A stretch of 64,000 nucleotides of DNA, from contig JALMQS010000075.1 in the NCBI GenBank assembly GCA_024734495.1, positions 4,510,832 through 4,574,831 on the forward strand, written 5' to 3'. A program made the position numbers and the translations under genes. The DNA is from Forficula auricularia (Eukaryota; Arthropoda; Insecta; Dermaptera; Forficulidae). The notes below the pieces were generated by a model that ran no database searches, was not told the origin of the DNA, and saw only the letters and a list, made by a program, of their open reading frames with translations. Each line of letters starts with the position of its first letter. Within the stretch, counting starts at the first letter, position 1. Shown here piece after piece: positions 12,201 to 23,895 of the stretch.

Positions 12201-15200
12201 GGCTGTTAAGGTACTATATCTATTTAATACTCTATATTACTTTAAATTCACTAAATTATTTTACTAATAATTTCTTTTTTTCTATTTCCAGGTAAGTGCT
12301 CGTCCTACTAATATTAACATTTACTAGATTAAGTATTTGATTTTCTTATGCCCTGGAAAATCAAATTCTTAATCTTTTTAGCCTTTTATCCATTTTCCCG
12401 TAAATTCCTTACTCTTTCCATCTCGAAGTGAATCGCGAGTATATTTTTTATTGTGCGCGAGTGTCAGAGTGTTACTGTGGGGTCAGCATCGCAGGTCGAA
12501 ACACGAGACGTTGGCTGTTAAGGTAATATTTCTATTTAATAGTCTATAATATTACTTTTAATTCACTAAATTATTTTACTAATAATTTCTTTTTTTTCTA
12601 TTTCCAGGTAGGTGGTCGTCCTACTAATATTAACATTTACTAGATTAAGTATTTGATTTTCTTATGTCCTGGAAAATCAAATTCTTAATCTTTTTAGCCT
12701 TTTATCCATTTTCCCGTAAATTCCTTACTCTTTCCATCTCGAAGTGAATCGCGAGTATATTTTTTATTGTGCGCGAGTGTCAGAGTGTTACTGTGGGGTC
12801 AGCATCGCAGGTCGAAACACGAGACGTTGGCTGTTAAGGTACTATATCTATTTAATACTCTATATTACTTTAAATTCACTAAATTATTTTACTAATAATT
12901 TCTTTTTTTCTATTTCCAGGTAAGTGCTCGTCCTACTAATATTAACATTTACTAGATTAAGTATTTGATTTTCTTATGCCCTGGAAAATCAAATTCTTAA
13001 TCTTTTTAGCCTTTTATCCATTTTCCCGTAAATTCCTTACTCTTTCCATCTCGAAGTGAATCGCGAGTATATTTTTTATTGTGCGCGAGTGTCAGAGTGT
13101 TACTGTGGGGTCAGCATCGCAGGTCGAAACACGAGACGTTGGCTGTTAAGGTAATATTTCTATTTAATAGTCTATAATATTACTTTTAATTCACTAAATT
13201 ATTTTACTAATAATTTCTTTTTTTTCTATTTCCAGGTAGGTGGTCGTCCTACTAATATTAACATTTACTAGATTAAGTATTTGATATTCTTATGTCCTGG
13301 AAAATCAAATTCTTAATCTTTTTAGCCTTTTATCCATTTTCCCGTAAATTCCTTACTCTTTCCATCTCGAAGTGAATCGCGAGTATATTTTTTATTGTGC
13401 GCGAGTGTCAGAGTGTTACTGTGGGGTCAGCATCGCAGGTCGAAACACGAGACGTTGGCTGTTAAGGTACTATATCTATTTAATACTCTATATTACTTTA
13501 AATTCACTAAATTATTTTACTAATAATTTCTTTTTTTCTATTTCCAGGTAAGTGCTCGTCCTACTAATATTAACATTTACTAGATTAAGTATTTGATTTT
13601 CTTATGCCCTGGAAAATCAAATTCTTAATCTTTTTAGCCTTTTATCCATTTTCCCGTAAATTCCTTACTCTTTCCATCTCGAAGTGAATCGCGAGTATAT
13701 TTTTTATTGTGCGCGAGTGTCAGAGTGTTACTGTGGGGTCAGCATCGCAGGTCGAAACACGAGACGTTGGCTGTTAAGGTAATATTTCTATTTAATAGTC
13801 TATAATATTACTTTAAATTCACTAAATTATTTTACTAATAATTTCTTTTTTTCTATTTCCAGGTAGGTGGTCGTCCTACTAATATTAACATTTACTAGAT
13901 TAAGTATTTGATATTCTTATGTCGTGGAAAATCAAATTCTTAATCTTTTTAGCCTTTTATCCATTTTCCCGTAAATTCCTTACTCTTTCCATCTCGAAGT
14001 GAATCGCGAGTATATTTTTTATTGTGCGCGAGTGTCAGAGTGTTACTGTGGGGTCAGTATCGCAGGTCGAAACACGAGACGTTGGGTGTTAAGGTACTAT
14101 ATCTATTTAATACTCTATATTACTTTAAATTCACTAAATTATTTTACTAATAATTTCTTTTTTCTATTTCCAGGTAAGTGCTCGTCCTACTAATATTAAC
14201 ATTTACTAGATTAAGTATTTGATTTTCTTATGCCCTGGAAAATCAAATTCTTAATCTTTTAGCCTTTTATCCATTTTCCCGTAAATTCCTTACTCTTTCC
14301 ATCTCGAAGTGAATCGCGAGTATATTTTTTATTGTGCGCGAGTGTCAGAGTGTTACTGTGGGGTCAGCATCGCAGGTCGAAACACGAGACGTTGGCTGTT
14401 AAGGTACTATATCTATTTAATACTCTATATTACTTTAAATTCACTAAATTATTTTACTAATAATTTCTTTTTTCTATTTCCAGGTAAGTGCTCGTCCTAC
14501 TAATATTAACATTTACTAGATTAAGTATTTGATTTTCTTATGCCCTGGAAAATCAAATTCTTAATCTTTTAGCCTTTTATCCATTTTCCCGTAAATTCCT
14601 TACTCTTTCCATCTCGAAGTGAATCGCGAGTATATTTTTTATTGTGCGCGAGTGTCAGAGTGTTCCTGCGGGGTCAGCATCGCAGGTCGAAACACTAGAC
14701 GTTGGCTGTTAAGGTAATATTTCTATTTAATAGTCTATAATATTACTTTAAATTCACTAAATTATTTTACTAATAATTTCTTTTTTTCTATTTCCAGAGT
14801 AGGTGGTCGTCCTACTAATATTAACATTTACTAGATTAAGTATTTGATATTCTTATGTCGTGGAAAATCAAATTCTTAATCTTTTTATCCTTTTATTTAT
14901 TTTCCCGTAAATTCCTTACACTTTCCATCTCGAAGTGAATCGCGAGTATATTTTTTATTGTGCCCGAGTGTCAGAGTGTAACTGTGGGATCAGCATCGCA
15001 GGTCGAAACACGAGACGTTGGCTGTTAAGGTACTATATCTATTTAATACTCTATATTACTTTAAATTCACTAAATTATTTTACTAATAATTTCTTTTTTT
15101 TCTATTTCCAGGTAAGTGCTCGTCATACTAATATTAACATTTAATAGATTAAGTATTTGATTTTCTTATGCCCTGGAAAATCAAATTCTTAATCTTTTTA

Positions 15201-17660
15201 GCCTTTTATCCATTTTCCCGTAAATTCCTTACTCTTTCCATCTCGAAGTGAATCGCGAGTATATTTTTTATTGTGCGCGAGTGTCAGAGTGTTACTGTGG
15301 GGTCAGCATCGCAGGTCGAAACACGAGACGTTGGCTGTTAAGGTAATATTTCTATTTAATAGTCTATAATATTACTTTAAATTCACTAAATTATTTTACT
15401 AATAATTTCTTTTTTTCTATTTCCAGGTAGGTGGTCGTCCTACTAATATTAACATTTACTAGATTAAGTATTTGATATTCTTATGTCCTGGAAAATCAAA
15501 TTCTTAATCTTTTTAGCCTTTTATCCATTTTCCCGTAAATTCCTTACTCTTTCCATCTCGAAGTGAATCGCGAGTATATTTTTTATTGTGCGCGAGTGTC
15601 AGAGTGTTACTGTGGGGTCAGCATCGCAGGTCGAAACACGAGACGTTGGCTGTTAAGGTACTATATCTATTTAATACTCTATATTACTTTAAATTCACTA
15701 AATTATTTTACTAATAATTTCTTTTTTTCTATTTCCAGGTAAGTGCTCGTCCTACTAATATTAACATTTACTAGATTAAGTATTTGATTTTCTTATGCCC
15801 TGGAAAATCAAATTCTTAATCTTTTTAGCCTTTTATCCATTTTCCCGTAAATTCCTTACTCTTTCCATCTCGAAGTGAATCGCGAGTATATTTTTTATTG
15901 TGCGCGAGTGTCAGAGTGTTACTGTGGGGTCAGCATCGCAGGTCGAAACACGAGACGTTGGCTGTTAAGGTAATATTTCTATTTAATAGTCTATAATATT
16001 ACTTTAAATTCACTAAATTATTTTACTAATAATTTCTTTTTTTCTATTTCCAGGTAGGTGGTCGTCCTACTAATATTAACATTTACTAGATTAAGTATTT
16101 GATATTCTTATGTCGTGGAAAATCAAATTCTTAATCTTTTTAGCCTTTTATCCATTTTCCCGTAAATTCCTTACTCTTTCCATCTCGAAGTGAATCGCGA
16201 GTATATTTTTTATTGTGCGCGAGTGTCAGAGTGTTACTGTGGGGTCAGCATCGCAGGTCGAAACACGAGACGTTGGCTGTTAAGGTACTATATCTATTTA
16301 ATACTCTATATTACTTTAAATTCACTAAATTATTTTACTAATAATTTCTTTTTTCTATTTCCAGGTAAGTGCTCGTCCTACTAATATTAACATTTACTAG
16401 ATTAAGTATTTGATTTTCTTATGCCCTGGAAAATCAAATTCTTAATCTTTTTAGCCTTTTATCCATTTTCCCGTAAATTCCTTACTCTTTCCATCTCGAA
16501 GTGAATCGCGAGTATATTTTTTATTGTGCGCGAGTGTCAGAGTGTTCCTGTGGGGTCAGCATCGCAGGTCGAAACACGAGACGTTGGCTGTTAAGGTAAT
16601 ATTTCTATTTAATAGTCTATAATATTACTTTAAATTCACTAAATTATTTTACTAATAATTTCTTTTTTTTCTATTTCCAGGTAGGTGGTCGTCCTACTAA
16701 TATTAACATTTACTAGATTAAGTATTTGATATTCTTATGTCGTGGAAAATCAAATTCTTAATCTTTTTAGCCTTTTATCCATTTTCCCGTAAATTCCTTA
16801 CTCTTTCCATCTCGAAGTGAATCGCGAGTATATTTTTTATTGTGCGCGAGTGTCAGAGTGTTACTGTGGGGTCAGCATCGCAGGTCGAAACACGAGACGT
16901 TGGGTGTTAAGGTACTATATCTATTTAATACTCTATATTACTTTAAATTCACTAAATTATTTTACTAATAATTTCTTTTTTTTTTCTATTTCCAGGTAAG
17001 TGCTCGTCCTACTAATATTAACATTTACTAGATTAAGTATTTGATTTTCTTATGCCCTGGAAAATCAAATTCTTAATCTTTTTTAGCCTTTTATCCATTT
17101 TCCCGTAAATTCCTTACTCTTTCCATCTCGAAGTGAATCGCGAGTATATTTTTTATTGTGCGCGAGTGTCAGAGTGTTCCTGTGGGGTCAGCATCGCAGG
17201 TCTGAAACACGAGACGTTGGCTGTTAAGGTACTATATCTATTTAATAGTCTATAATATTACTTTAAATTCACTAAATTATTTTACTAATAATTTCTTTTT
17301 TCTATTTCCAGGTAAGTGCTCGTCCTACTAACATTAACATTTACTAGATTAAGTATTTGATTTTCTTATTTTCTGGAAAATCAAATCCTTAATCTTTTTA
17401 GCCTTTTATCCATTTTCCCGTAAATTCCTTACTCTTCCCATTTCGAAGTGAATCGCGAGTATATTTTTTATTGTGCGCGAGTGTTAGAGTGTTACTGTGG
17501 GATCAGCATCTCAGGTCGAATCACGAGACTTCTCGCTGTTAAGGTAATATATAACTATTTAATACTCTATATTACTTTAAATTCACTAAATTTTTTTACT
17601 AATAAATTTTTTTTCTATTTTCAGGTAGGTGCTCGTCCTACTAATACTAACATTTTTATT

Positions 17661-17792
17661 AAATTATTAAGTACAAAAAATAAATTAATTAAATTTCAAA
17701 ATTATCTATATCCAATTTTGTAATCTTTTCTTTTTGTCTAAATTTTGTCCGAGCAATTTCTTCTTTATATTTTCAGTTTAATAAATTTATTT
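17661..17792. other. AT-rich spacer
   Basis: Sequence after the last satellite monomer. No gene or repeat recognised. Confidence 0.4.
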
Positions 17793-18357
17793 CACATGGA
17801 TAGATAAATACAATTTCAATTTTGTTTAAAAAAATAACATTCAAGAATAAATAATAAATAATACACTTTTCAAAATTATCCCCTTCTTTTTAAATTTTCC
17901 CTCGATACTTCAATCTAATTATTTTATTTTTCTGATTTCATGCACAACTCAAAATCGAACTTTCTCTCATCATACTAGACTTTATAACTTTTTCTATATT
18001 TGTTTATTAACAATATTTGACAAAATGCATAAAATTTCCAATGTTTAAGACTTTGATACGAATCAAATTGCAGTATTGGAGACATTGTACTGGTATTTGA
18101 TTCGTACAAGGTCTTTTAACAATTACTTATCTCCAAGTCTAGACGTATTCTGTTACAAATATAATGTCTCCTATTTGTTTCAAAATACGTGTCTAACCTT
18201 GAGATTTTAATTATTTTCGGCTTTCAAATTGTATTGGACATTTGAAAATAAAGAAAATATTTAAAATTTTAAAAATATCACTCTATGAGTATGATATTAT
18301 ATAATTTGCGATCAAAATTATATTCCTTTTATTATTATTTATTTATCTATCCATGTG
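17793..18357. mobile_element. 565-bp element with 18-bp terminal inverted repeats
   Basis: CACATGGATAGATAAATA at 17793-17810 is the exact complement of 18340-18357. The interior is AT-rich and non-coding, and contains an imperfect hairpin at about 18040-18120 (arms around ACGAATCAAAT / ATTTGATTCGT). No clear target-site duplication is visible, so the superfamily is unknown. Confidence 0.55.
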
Positions 18358-19027
18358 GGGGGTGGTGACAGCTGCCTACTCGTGGTGCCCCCTGTTTCGC
18401 TAAACAGCTGTCTATGTCTCTGTGTATAAATTAACTATTGAGATATAATCATATATAATAATATTACATTTGCATGAATTATTACATATATAATACACAT
18501 TAATGATCATTTTCAATTTCTAAAACTCAAAATATGATAAAAAAATATTACTTTTTTAAATTAATAAGTAAAATTCATTCAAAATTTATGCAAATAATAT
18601 TATATTATATTATTATATATGAAATTTGAAATATTTATATTCGACTGAAAATACAAGGGAAACTTTTCTCTCTAAGTATTATTAGTATAATAATTTAATA
18701 AGTAAGTACCTGGAGGCCCCGAGCGATGCTCGGTAACTTCTTCCTTCAGTTAAAAGCTTGCAAATAAATTACACCTATTCTTTAAAAAATTCATATGACA
18801 ATAACAACAAATATGGCGTGTACCTGAAAAAGAGAAAATTTTAATTCTGTTAATAAGTATAATAGGCAAGAGAACGAACTAATCATCTGGCCTTCCTCCG
18901 AGCAACATTTATAAAAGCTAACTGTTGAACAGCATTTGCTGAAGAAACATTTCAAAACAGTAACTACCGATGCATTGCATCCAGGGTGCGGCTAGAAGTA
19001 AACATATTTATTTTTATTATTTCAATG
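18358..19027. other. Unassigned region with a Helitron-like hairpin end
   Basis: Mostly AT-rich sequence without genes. A short GC-rich piece at 18358-18415 follows the TIR element. At 18706-18740 a reversed copy of the motif GTTACCGAGCATCGCTCGG ... CCAGGTACT occurs (hairpin CCGAGCGATGCTCGG at 18719-18733), the same end seen near 53080-53107 and 56685-56720. I see nothing else to name. Confidence 0.45.
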
Positions 19028-19748
19028 TTAAGGTAGTTGTTCCGCCAAATCCGTTTTCTTAGAATTTTTTGAAATTTATACAGATTATTATGTAAATACT
19101 TGTGCATCGATTAGTGGCGAATCGAAATTTATGAACAATACAGTTCCGGAGATATTATATTTCAAAAATCGAGTTTTTCAGGCCCTTTAACATTGCACTA
19201 TACGGGATATCGGAAAATGTACATACATATTTAATTATAATTAAGAAACCCTTCTTATCATTTTTATAAAAAACCAAACCAACATTAAACAATAACCAAT
19301 ACATATTTTAAGACAATTTCGATTCATAGTCACAACACATTTTCTGAGATAATAGCGAATAAATAGCGAAAATGTATAAAAAAATTAGACTAAAAACAAT
19401 TTGGCAACAGCGCATTTATTTAACCATCGAAAGATACATGAGCCTGATTTTTTTCAAAAATTATAATTTTCGCAAGGTGTAATCGTAGGCGTTGATTACA
19501 TTTGTTAAAAAACAACAAAACGATTTTTATAGAAATTTAAAATGTATTTTATCTGACATTTTAATATAAAAATATTCAATCTCTTACAAATGGTGCCAAA
19601 ATTTGTCAAAACGAGCTCGGAATCGGCTAGAATTGGTACATAAACAGCAAAAAGTTTTTTTGGGCTTATGAACTATGAATCCTTACTGTCTGTTCTATAT
19701 GCTCTAGCATTATCTTTTGCTAGTATTGTCGCGAAAAAACTACCTTAA
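19028..19748. mobile_element. TTAA-flanked MITE family 1
   Basis: Both ends lie in TTAA and continue as inverted AAGGTAGTT repeats: TTAAGGTAGTTGTTCCGCC at the left and the complement of TTAAGGTAGTTTTTTCGCG at the right. 721 bp, non-coding. Copies of the same family occur at 24905-29902 (split by a PLE, opposite orientation) and as a fragment at 44521-44650. TTAA target preference is characteristic of piggyBac-type transposition, so a piggyBac-mobilised MITE is a reasonable guess. Confidence 0.7.
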
Positions 19749-20062
19749 GGAGTTTCTTTCGCAACAATCCACACAAAAAGATTTAGCATCGTAACCACTC
19801 TGTAAATTAATAAAGTAAAGGGTGTGTAGTTTCACAGTGAATACTCTATAAATATAAACGGTGTTAAAATTTTAGTTTATTTTTTTTTAACGTGATTGTA
19901 CTTGTTTACGCTACTATATTCTATTTATGAATGGATCGTTTCCAAGCCATTGATATTTTATCCCCTCCACTAAAAATAATCGCCCTAATATGTATTTTTT
20001 ATTTTTTATTAATACTACGTGGTAAATATTTTCAATTTTTTTTTTAATTTACTTGATATATA
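19745..20062. mobile_element. TTAA MITE family 2, left part
   Basis: Starts TTAAGGAGTTTCTTTCGC and matches the complete 267-bp copy at 30671-30937 as far as TTTCCAAGCCATTG. It carries a 37-bp insertion at about 19808-19844 derived from the end of the AAAGTAAAGGGTGT MITE, flanked by near-duplicate CTCTGTAAA/CTCTATAAA. The copy is then broken by the mariner at 20063 and appears to resume at about 21517-21562 (TTTTAACAGTGTGT ... TATTCCAAGTTTTG). Confidence 0.6.
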
Positions 20063-21350
20063 TAAGGTTGACAAACTAAGTAATTGCGGATTTCACTTCA
20101 TAGATGGTTTCAGTTGAATTTTTAGGTTTGCTGGCGTAGTCCAAATGTAAAACACATTTTGTTATTTGATAGTTGGCAATTCAGCTGTCAATCAGTAAAA
20201 AAGTTTTTTGATCGGTTGCGTAGTTTTCGTTTGATGTTCGTTGAAAAATGGAAAATCAAAAGGAACATTTTCGTCATATTTTGCTTTTTTATTTCCGCAA
20301 AGGGAAAAACGCATCGCAAGCTTCACAAAAAGTTATGTGCTGTTTATGGCGACGAAGCCTTTAAAGAACGGCAGTGTCAAAATTGGTTTGCCAAATTTCC
20401 TTCTGGTTTTTTTCACTCAAAGATGAAAAACGCTCTGGTCGTCCAGTTGAAGTTGATGACGACTCCAATCAAAGCAATAATCGATTCGGATCGTCACAGT
20501 AGCAACACGTGAGATTGCAGAGAAGCTTCACGTATCACATACACGCAGTTGAAAATCACTTAAAACAACTTGGCGATGTTCAAAAAACTCGATACATGGG
20601 TTCCTCACGAACTGAAAGAAAACGCATTTAACGCAACGCATTAACATCTGCGATTTGCTAAAGAAACGTAATGAAAATGATCCATTTTTAAAACGACTGA
20701 TAACTGGCGATGAAAAATGGGTTGTTTACAACAATATCAAGCGGAAAAGATCGTGGAGCAGGCCAGGTGAACCAGCTCAAACAACATCAAAAGCTGGTAT
20801 TCATCAAAAGAAGGTTTTGTTATCAGTTTGGTGGGATTACAAAGGAATTGTCTACTTTGAACTTTACCAACCCAACCGAACGATCAATTCTGTTGTCTAC
20901 ATTGAACAACTAACGAAACTAAACAATGCAGTTGAAGAAAAAGCGGGCCGAATTGACAAATCGAAAAGGTGTTGAATTCCATCATGACAATGCAAGGCCA
21001 CACACATCTTTGGTCACTCGGAAAAATTATTGGAGCTTGGTTGGGATTTTTTGCCACATCCACCATATAGTCCTGACCTTTGCACCATCTGATTACTTTT
21101 ATTTCGATCTTTACAAAACTCCTTGAATGGTAAAAATTTCAACAATGATGATGATGTCAAATCGTACCTGATTCAGTTTTTTGCTAATAAAAACCAGAAG
21201 TTTTATGAACGTGGGATTATGATGCTGCCTGAAAGATGGCAAAAGGTCATTGATCAAAATGGGCAATACATTACAGAATAAAGTTATTTGGTTCCATGAA
21301 AAAAATTGTCTTTGATTTTCTAAAAAAAAAAAAAAAAGTTGCCAATCCAA
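20063..21350 (+). mobile_element. Dead mariner, irritans-like
   Basis: A Tc1/mariner element with recognisable ends: TAAGGTTGACAAACTAAG at the left and the complement of TTGGATTGGCAACTTTTT at the right. The remnant transposase occupies 20150-21280 in several frames. Length and motifs fit the ~1.3-kb mariner class; the subfamily call rests on the YNNIKRKRSWSRPGEPAQTT stretch. Confidence 0.85.
20150..21281 (+). pseudogene. mariner transposase, multiply frameshifted
   Basis: A DD34D transposase that would cut and paste its own element. The N-terminal helix-turn-helix part is read at about 20241-20512 (ERQCQNWFAKF). The catalytic part is at 20655-20975 (ITGDEKW with the first Asp, RSWSRPGEPAQ) and 20926-21126 (HHDNARPHTS with the second Asp, APSDYF with the third). 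The C-terminal end (NFNNDDDVKSY-like, then ERGIMMLPERWQKVI) is in yet another frame, ending at a TAA near 21280. At least three frameshifts and in-frame stops leave it inactive. Confidence 0.85.
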
Positions 21351-21564
21351 ATAATATTATTCCAACAAATATTAAGTTTCCATCAAGATGGTGAAAGTCC
21401 TTTAATGAAAAAATAAAATAAATAATGATCATTTTCCACCCTTTGCTATGCTATCCATATGTAAAAATTTCATTTTTAATTGCAATTATTTCATGTTTGG
21501 TGTGGTAAATGGTCTTCAAATTTTAACAGTGTGTTTATAATGCTATTAATGGCTTATATTCCAA

Positions 21565-22252
21565 GTTTTGAGGAAGTCGATTCTGTATCGTATCGTCACG
21601 GGAGATGAAAAGTGGATCTATTTCGACAATCCCAAGCGCAAAAAGTCATGGCTTTCACCTGGAGAAGCGGCACCATCGACCCCACGGAAGAATCGGTTCG
21701 GAAAAGAAAACAATGCTGTGCATCTGGTGGGACCAAAAAGGTTTGCTGTATTATGAGCTGCTAAAACCGGGCGAAACTGTTGATGCGGGCCGCTACAACA
21801 ACAATTGATCAATTTGAATCATGCATTGATCGAAAAACGGCCGCAATGGGCTCGAAGACATGGACGTGTCATTTTGCTCCACGACAACGCTTCGTCGCAC
21901 ACCGCCAAACCGACGAAAAAACCATCAAAGCGCTCGAATGGGAGGCCCCTACCCCACCCGCCCTACTCTCCAGACACTCGCTCCATCGGATTACCACCTC
22001 TTTAGAGTCAATGGCACACGGATTGGCTGACCAGCACTTCGATAATCGCGTTAAGAAGTGGCAAAATGGCTGGAATCTTGCCTCGCCTCGAAGGGAAGAA
22101 TTCTACTGGGAGGGATACTGGCATTTGCCGGATCGTTGGTCAAAATGTGTAGAATCCGATGGTGCATACTTTGAATAAACCACTTTTGCCAGTGCTGAAA
22201 AAATTTGTATTTTCCTCATGCCGAAAAAAGGACGTTATTAACGGCCACACCT
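21565..22252 (+). pseudogene. Second mariner transposase, mauritiana-like, 5' truncated
   Basis: A GC-richer block with transposase remnants: IVTGDEKWIYFDNPKRKKSW (first catalytic Asp), an ELLKPGETVDAGRY segment, VILLHDNASSHTAKP (second Asp), a PHPPYSPD segment (third Asp region) and SMAHGLADQHF ... SDGAYFE at the C-terminus, ending at TAA 22178. The HTH domain and left terminus are missing and there are at least two frameshifts. The right end probably lies at GGCCACACCT (about 22252). It interrupts the TTAA MITE copy that begins at 19745. Confidence 0.85.
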
Positions 22253-23063
22253 ATGTAATAGCTTCTGTACGCATGAGCAGTGAGCACGCAAACAGGCAGC
22301 CAAAGAAATTCAAAAATAACATTGTCAAATAACACAGTTAAGAGACGAACAAAGATTTAAAAAACTTATCTATTTTTCAAAGTACATTTAAAACCAAACA
22401 TTAAAAAAAATCGTCATGATAACTAAAATTTTTGAAAAAGTTTGGTTATTTAAAAAAAGCTATTTTTTCAAGAAAATTCCCTAATTTCTTTTGGGTTGGG
22501 TGAAAAAATTTGAAAGAAATTCTGAAAACCGTCTTTAGTAGGGTAGAAAAAAAAATAAAGTTTCGGCCAAGCTTTTGATTATATATATATAGATGAAAAA
22601 TATTTAATTTAAAATAAAATATGTTATTTAAAATCATTTTTCTTAAAAATACCCTTGGGAATCACCCCTCATCTTTTTCTATTGTATTTAAGACCCTCAG
22701 CCATTTCAAAAGAACTAAGTCTTTTGGCTTTTGTATTCGAGCTCATTCATTCATTTCAATATCATTTATTTATTTCAAAGTTAGTTATAAAGTTAGTTGA
22801 AAGTTAATTGAAACTATACTAGCTAAAACTTAACTGCAGAAGGAATTAATTGGCTGATAAATTTACAACTATTTGCCAATATTTTATTAGTTTCTTTTTT
22901 TGTCTCTTTTGGACAGAGGAGTTTTGTAACTCGTCCTTTCATTTAGAGATAAGAAAAACAAGGGTTGGATTTGAAATTAGGCAGAAATAAGGATATCTCT
23001 GCGTTGCTAAGGTAAACATTTTGTTTATTTTCAAAAAAGAAAAATTTTAATTTTTTTTTAGAT
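22253..23063. other. AT-rich region, possible LINE leader
   Basis: No gene recognised. 22690-22860 may be the untranslated start of the retroelement fragment that follows (a 3' splice-like T-tract plus AG lies just before its ATG at 23064). A (TA)n stretch is at about 22577-22590. Confidence 0.35.
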
Positions 23064-23895
23064 ATGGTTGAAATATATAGTGATTCAAGAATTGAGACTA
23101 GGAGTATAGGTGTTGGAACCAGTGATAGATTTCTTTCCGAAGATGATAGTTTAGAAAGGATGAAAGAGAAAATTGATATTTTGGAGAAGGAATTGGTTCA
23201 GGTTCGAGAAGAGTTAGATACTATTAGAAATGTTATTGGCCAAGGCCAGATTAATTGGGCGGTCTGTCAAGAGAGAGAGATATTTTACTAGATAATTCAG
23301 GGGGTTAGAGAAACTGATAGCAGAGTTTTAATTTTAGGGGATGGTTTATTTAAATATTCGGCATCTTATACTGCATCGCCCTGGTTTGAACGATATCACC
23401 TGTTCAGAAAAATGTCTGTACATATTAATAGGCTGAGACTTGGGCAGCTTGCGACTACTCCCGAGTACATGCATAGGGTTGGTCTCAGAGACCACCCTTT
23501 CTGTAGATGTGATTCGAGCTCCCGGGGGGACATTAACCATGCCCTTCTTAAGTGTGTGGTTGTCTCGACGAAAAATAGAACGATTTTGGCGACGGGGTTC
23601 GGGGAAAGATCCCAGTTCCCTACAAATGCGCAGATATTACTTGCCTGCATATCCGAAGGGTGGAAAGAACTAGGGAAGATGGTTCTTGCAATTCCTTATA
23701 TCACTCAGGACTGTGATATTTTTTGATGAGTTTTTAGGTTGCTATTTATTTTTTTATTTTTTATTTTATTCATTTTTATTTTTTTATTTTTTTTTTTTTA
23801 AATTTGTTGTTTTGTTTTTTGTAGAGTTAATGAGAATATAGTGGCTGGCAAAATGGGTTTGTGCCCGATGCCAATAAATAATATAAAACAAGAAA
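23064..23895 (+). pseudogene. Internally deleted non-LTR retrotransposon (ORF start plus C-terminal zinc domain)
   Basis: An ATG frame of 75 codons (23064-23291) encodes a charged, coiled-coil-like segment (ERMKEKIDILEKELVQVREEL). After a stop, a second stretch at about 23292-23726 reads ASPWFERYHLF ... INRLRLGQLATTPEYMHRVGL, then C-x-C and H/C residues (FCRCDSS ... DINHALLKC). That is the C-terminal zinc-binding domain found after RT/RNase H in Jockey-like and R1-like LINEs. The endonuclease and RT between them are absent. The block ends in an A-rich tail (AATAAATAATATAAAACAAG, about 23875). The N-terminal segment could belong to a different ORF; its origin is uncertain. Confidence 0.6.

Larger units (their letters stand above)
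4895..17660 (+). repeat. Satellite array, ~41 monomers of ~313 bp, A/B dimeric
   Basis: Counting the landmark GACGTTGG from about 4985 to 17528 gives 41 monomers with mean spacing about 313.6 bp. Monomers are >90% alike by eye and fall into two types that mostly alternate, giving a ~627-bp higher-order unit. Type A reads GTACTATATC ... CAGGTAAGTGCTCG ... TTTTCTTATGCCCTGG; type B reads GTAATATTTC ... CAGGTAGGTGGTCG ... TATTCTTATGTCSTGG. Each monomer has an ~81-85-nt intron-like block and a ~230-nt remainder. Open frames of 60-70 codons recur, but they begin at GTG and read through the intron-like block, so they are not genes. The last monomer (17450-17660) is the most diverged. Confidence 0.97.

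Noticed and set aside
4895..17660. CRISPR array or spliced-leader RNA gene cluster
   Set aside because: There is no repeat-spacer pattern and the context is eukaryotic. For spliced leader RNA, no Sm-type site or short exon/snRNA layout follows the donor, and the acceptor-type signals would be unexplained.
7404..17723. Repeated 60-91-codon frames (MNREYIFYCARVSE...) in the satellite as a protein family
   Set aside because: They begin at GTG rather than ATG, read through the intron-like T-tract, and exist only in monomers where that tract has the right length. Conservation is explained by monomer identity.
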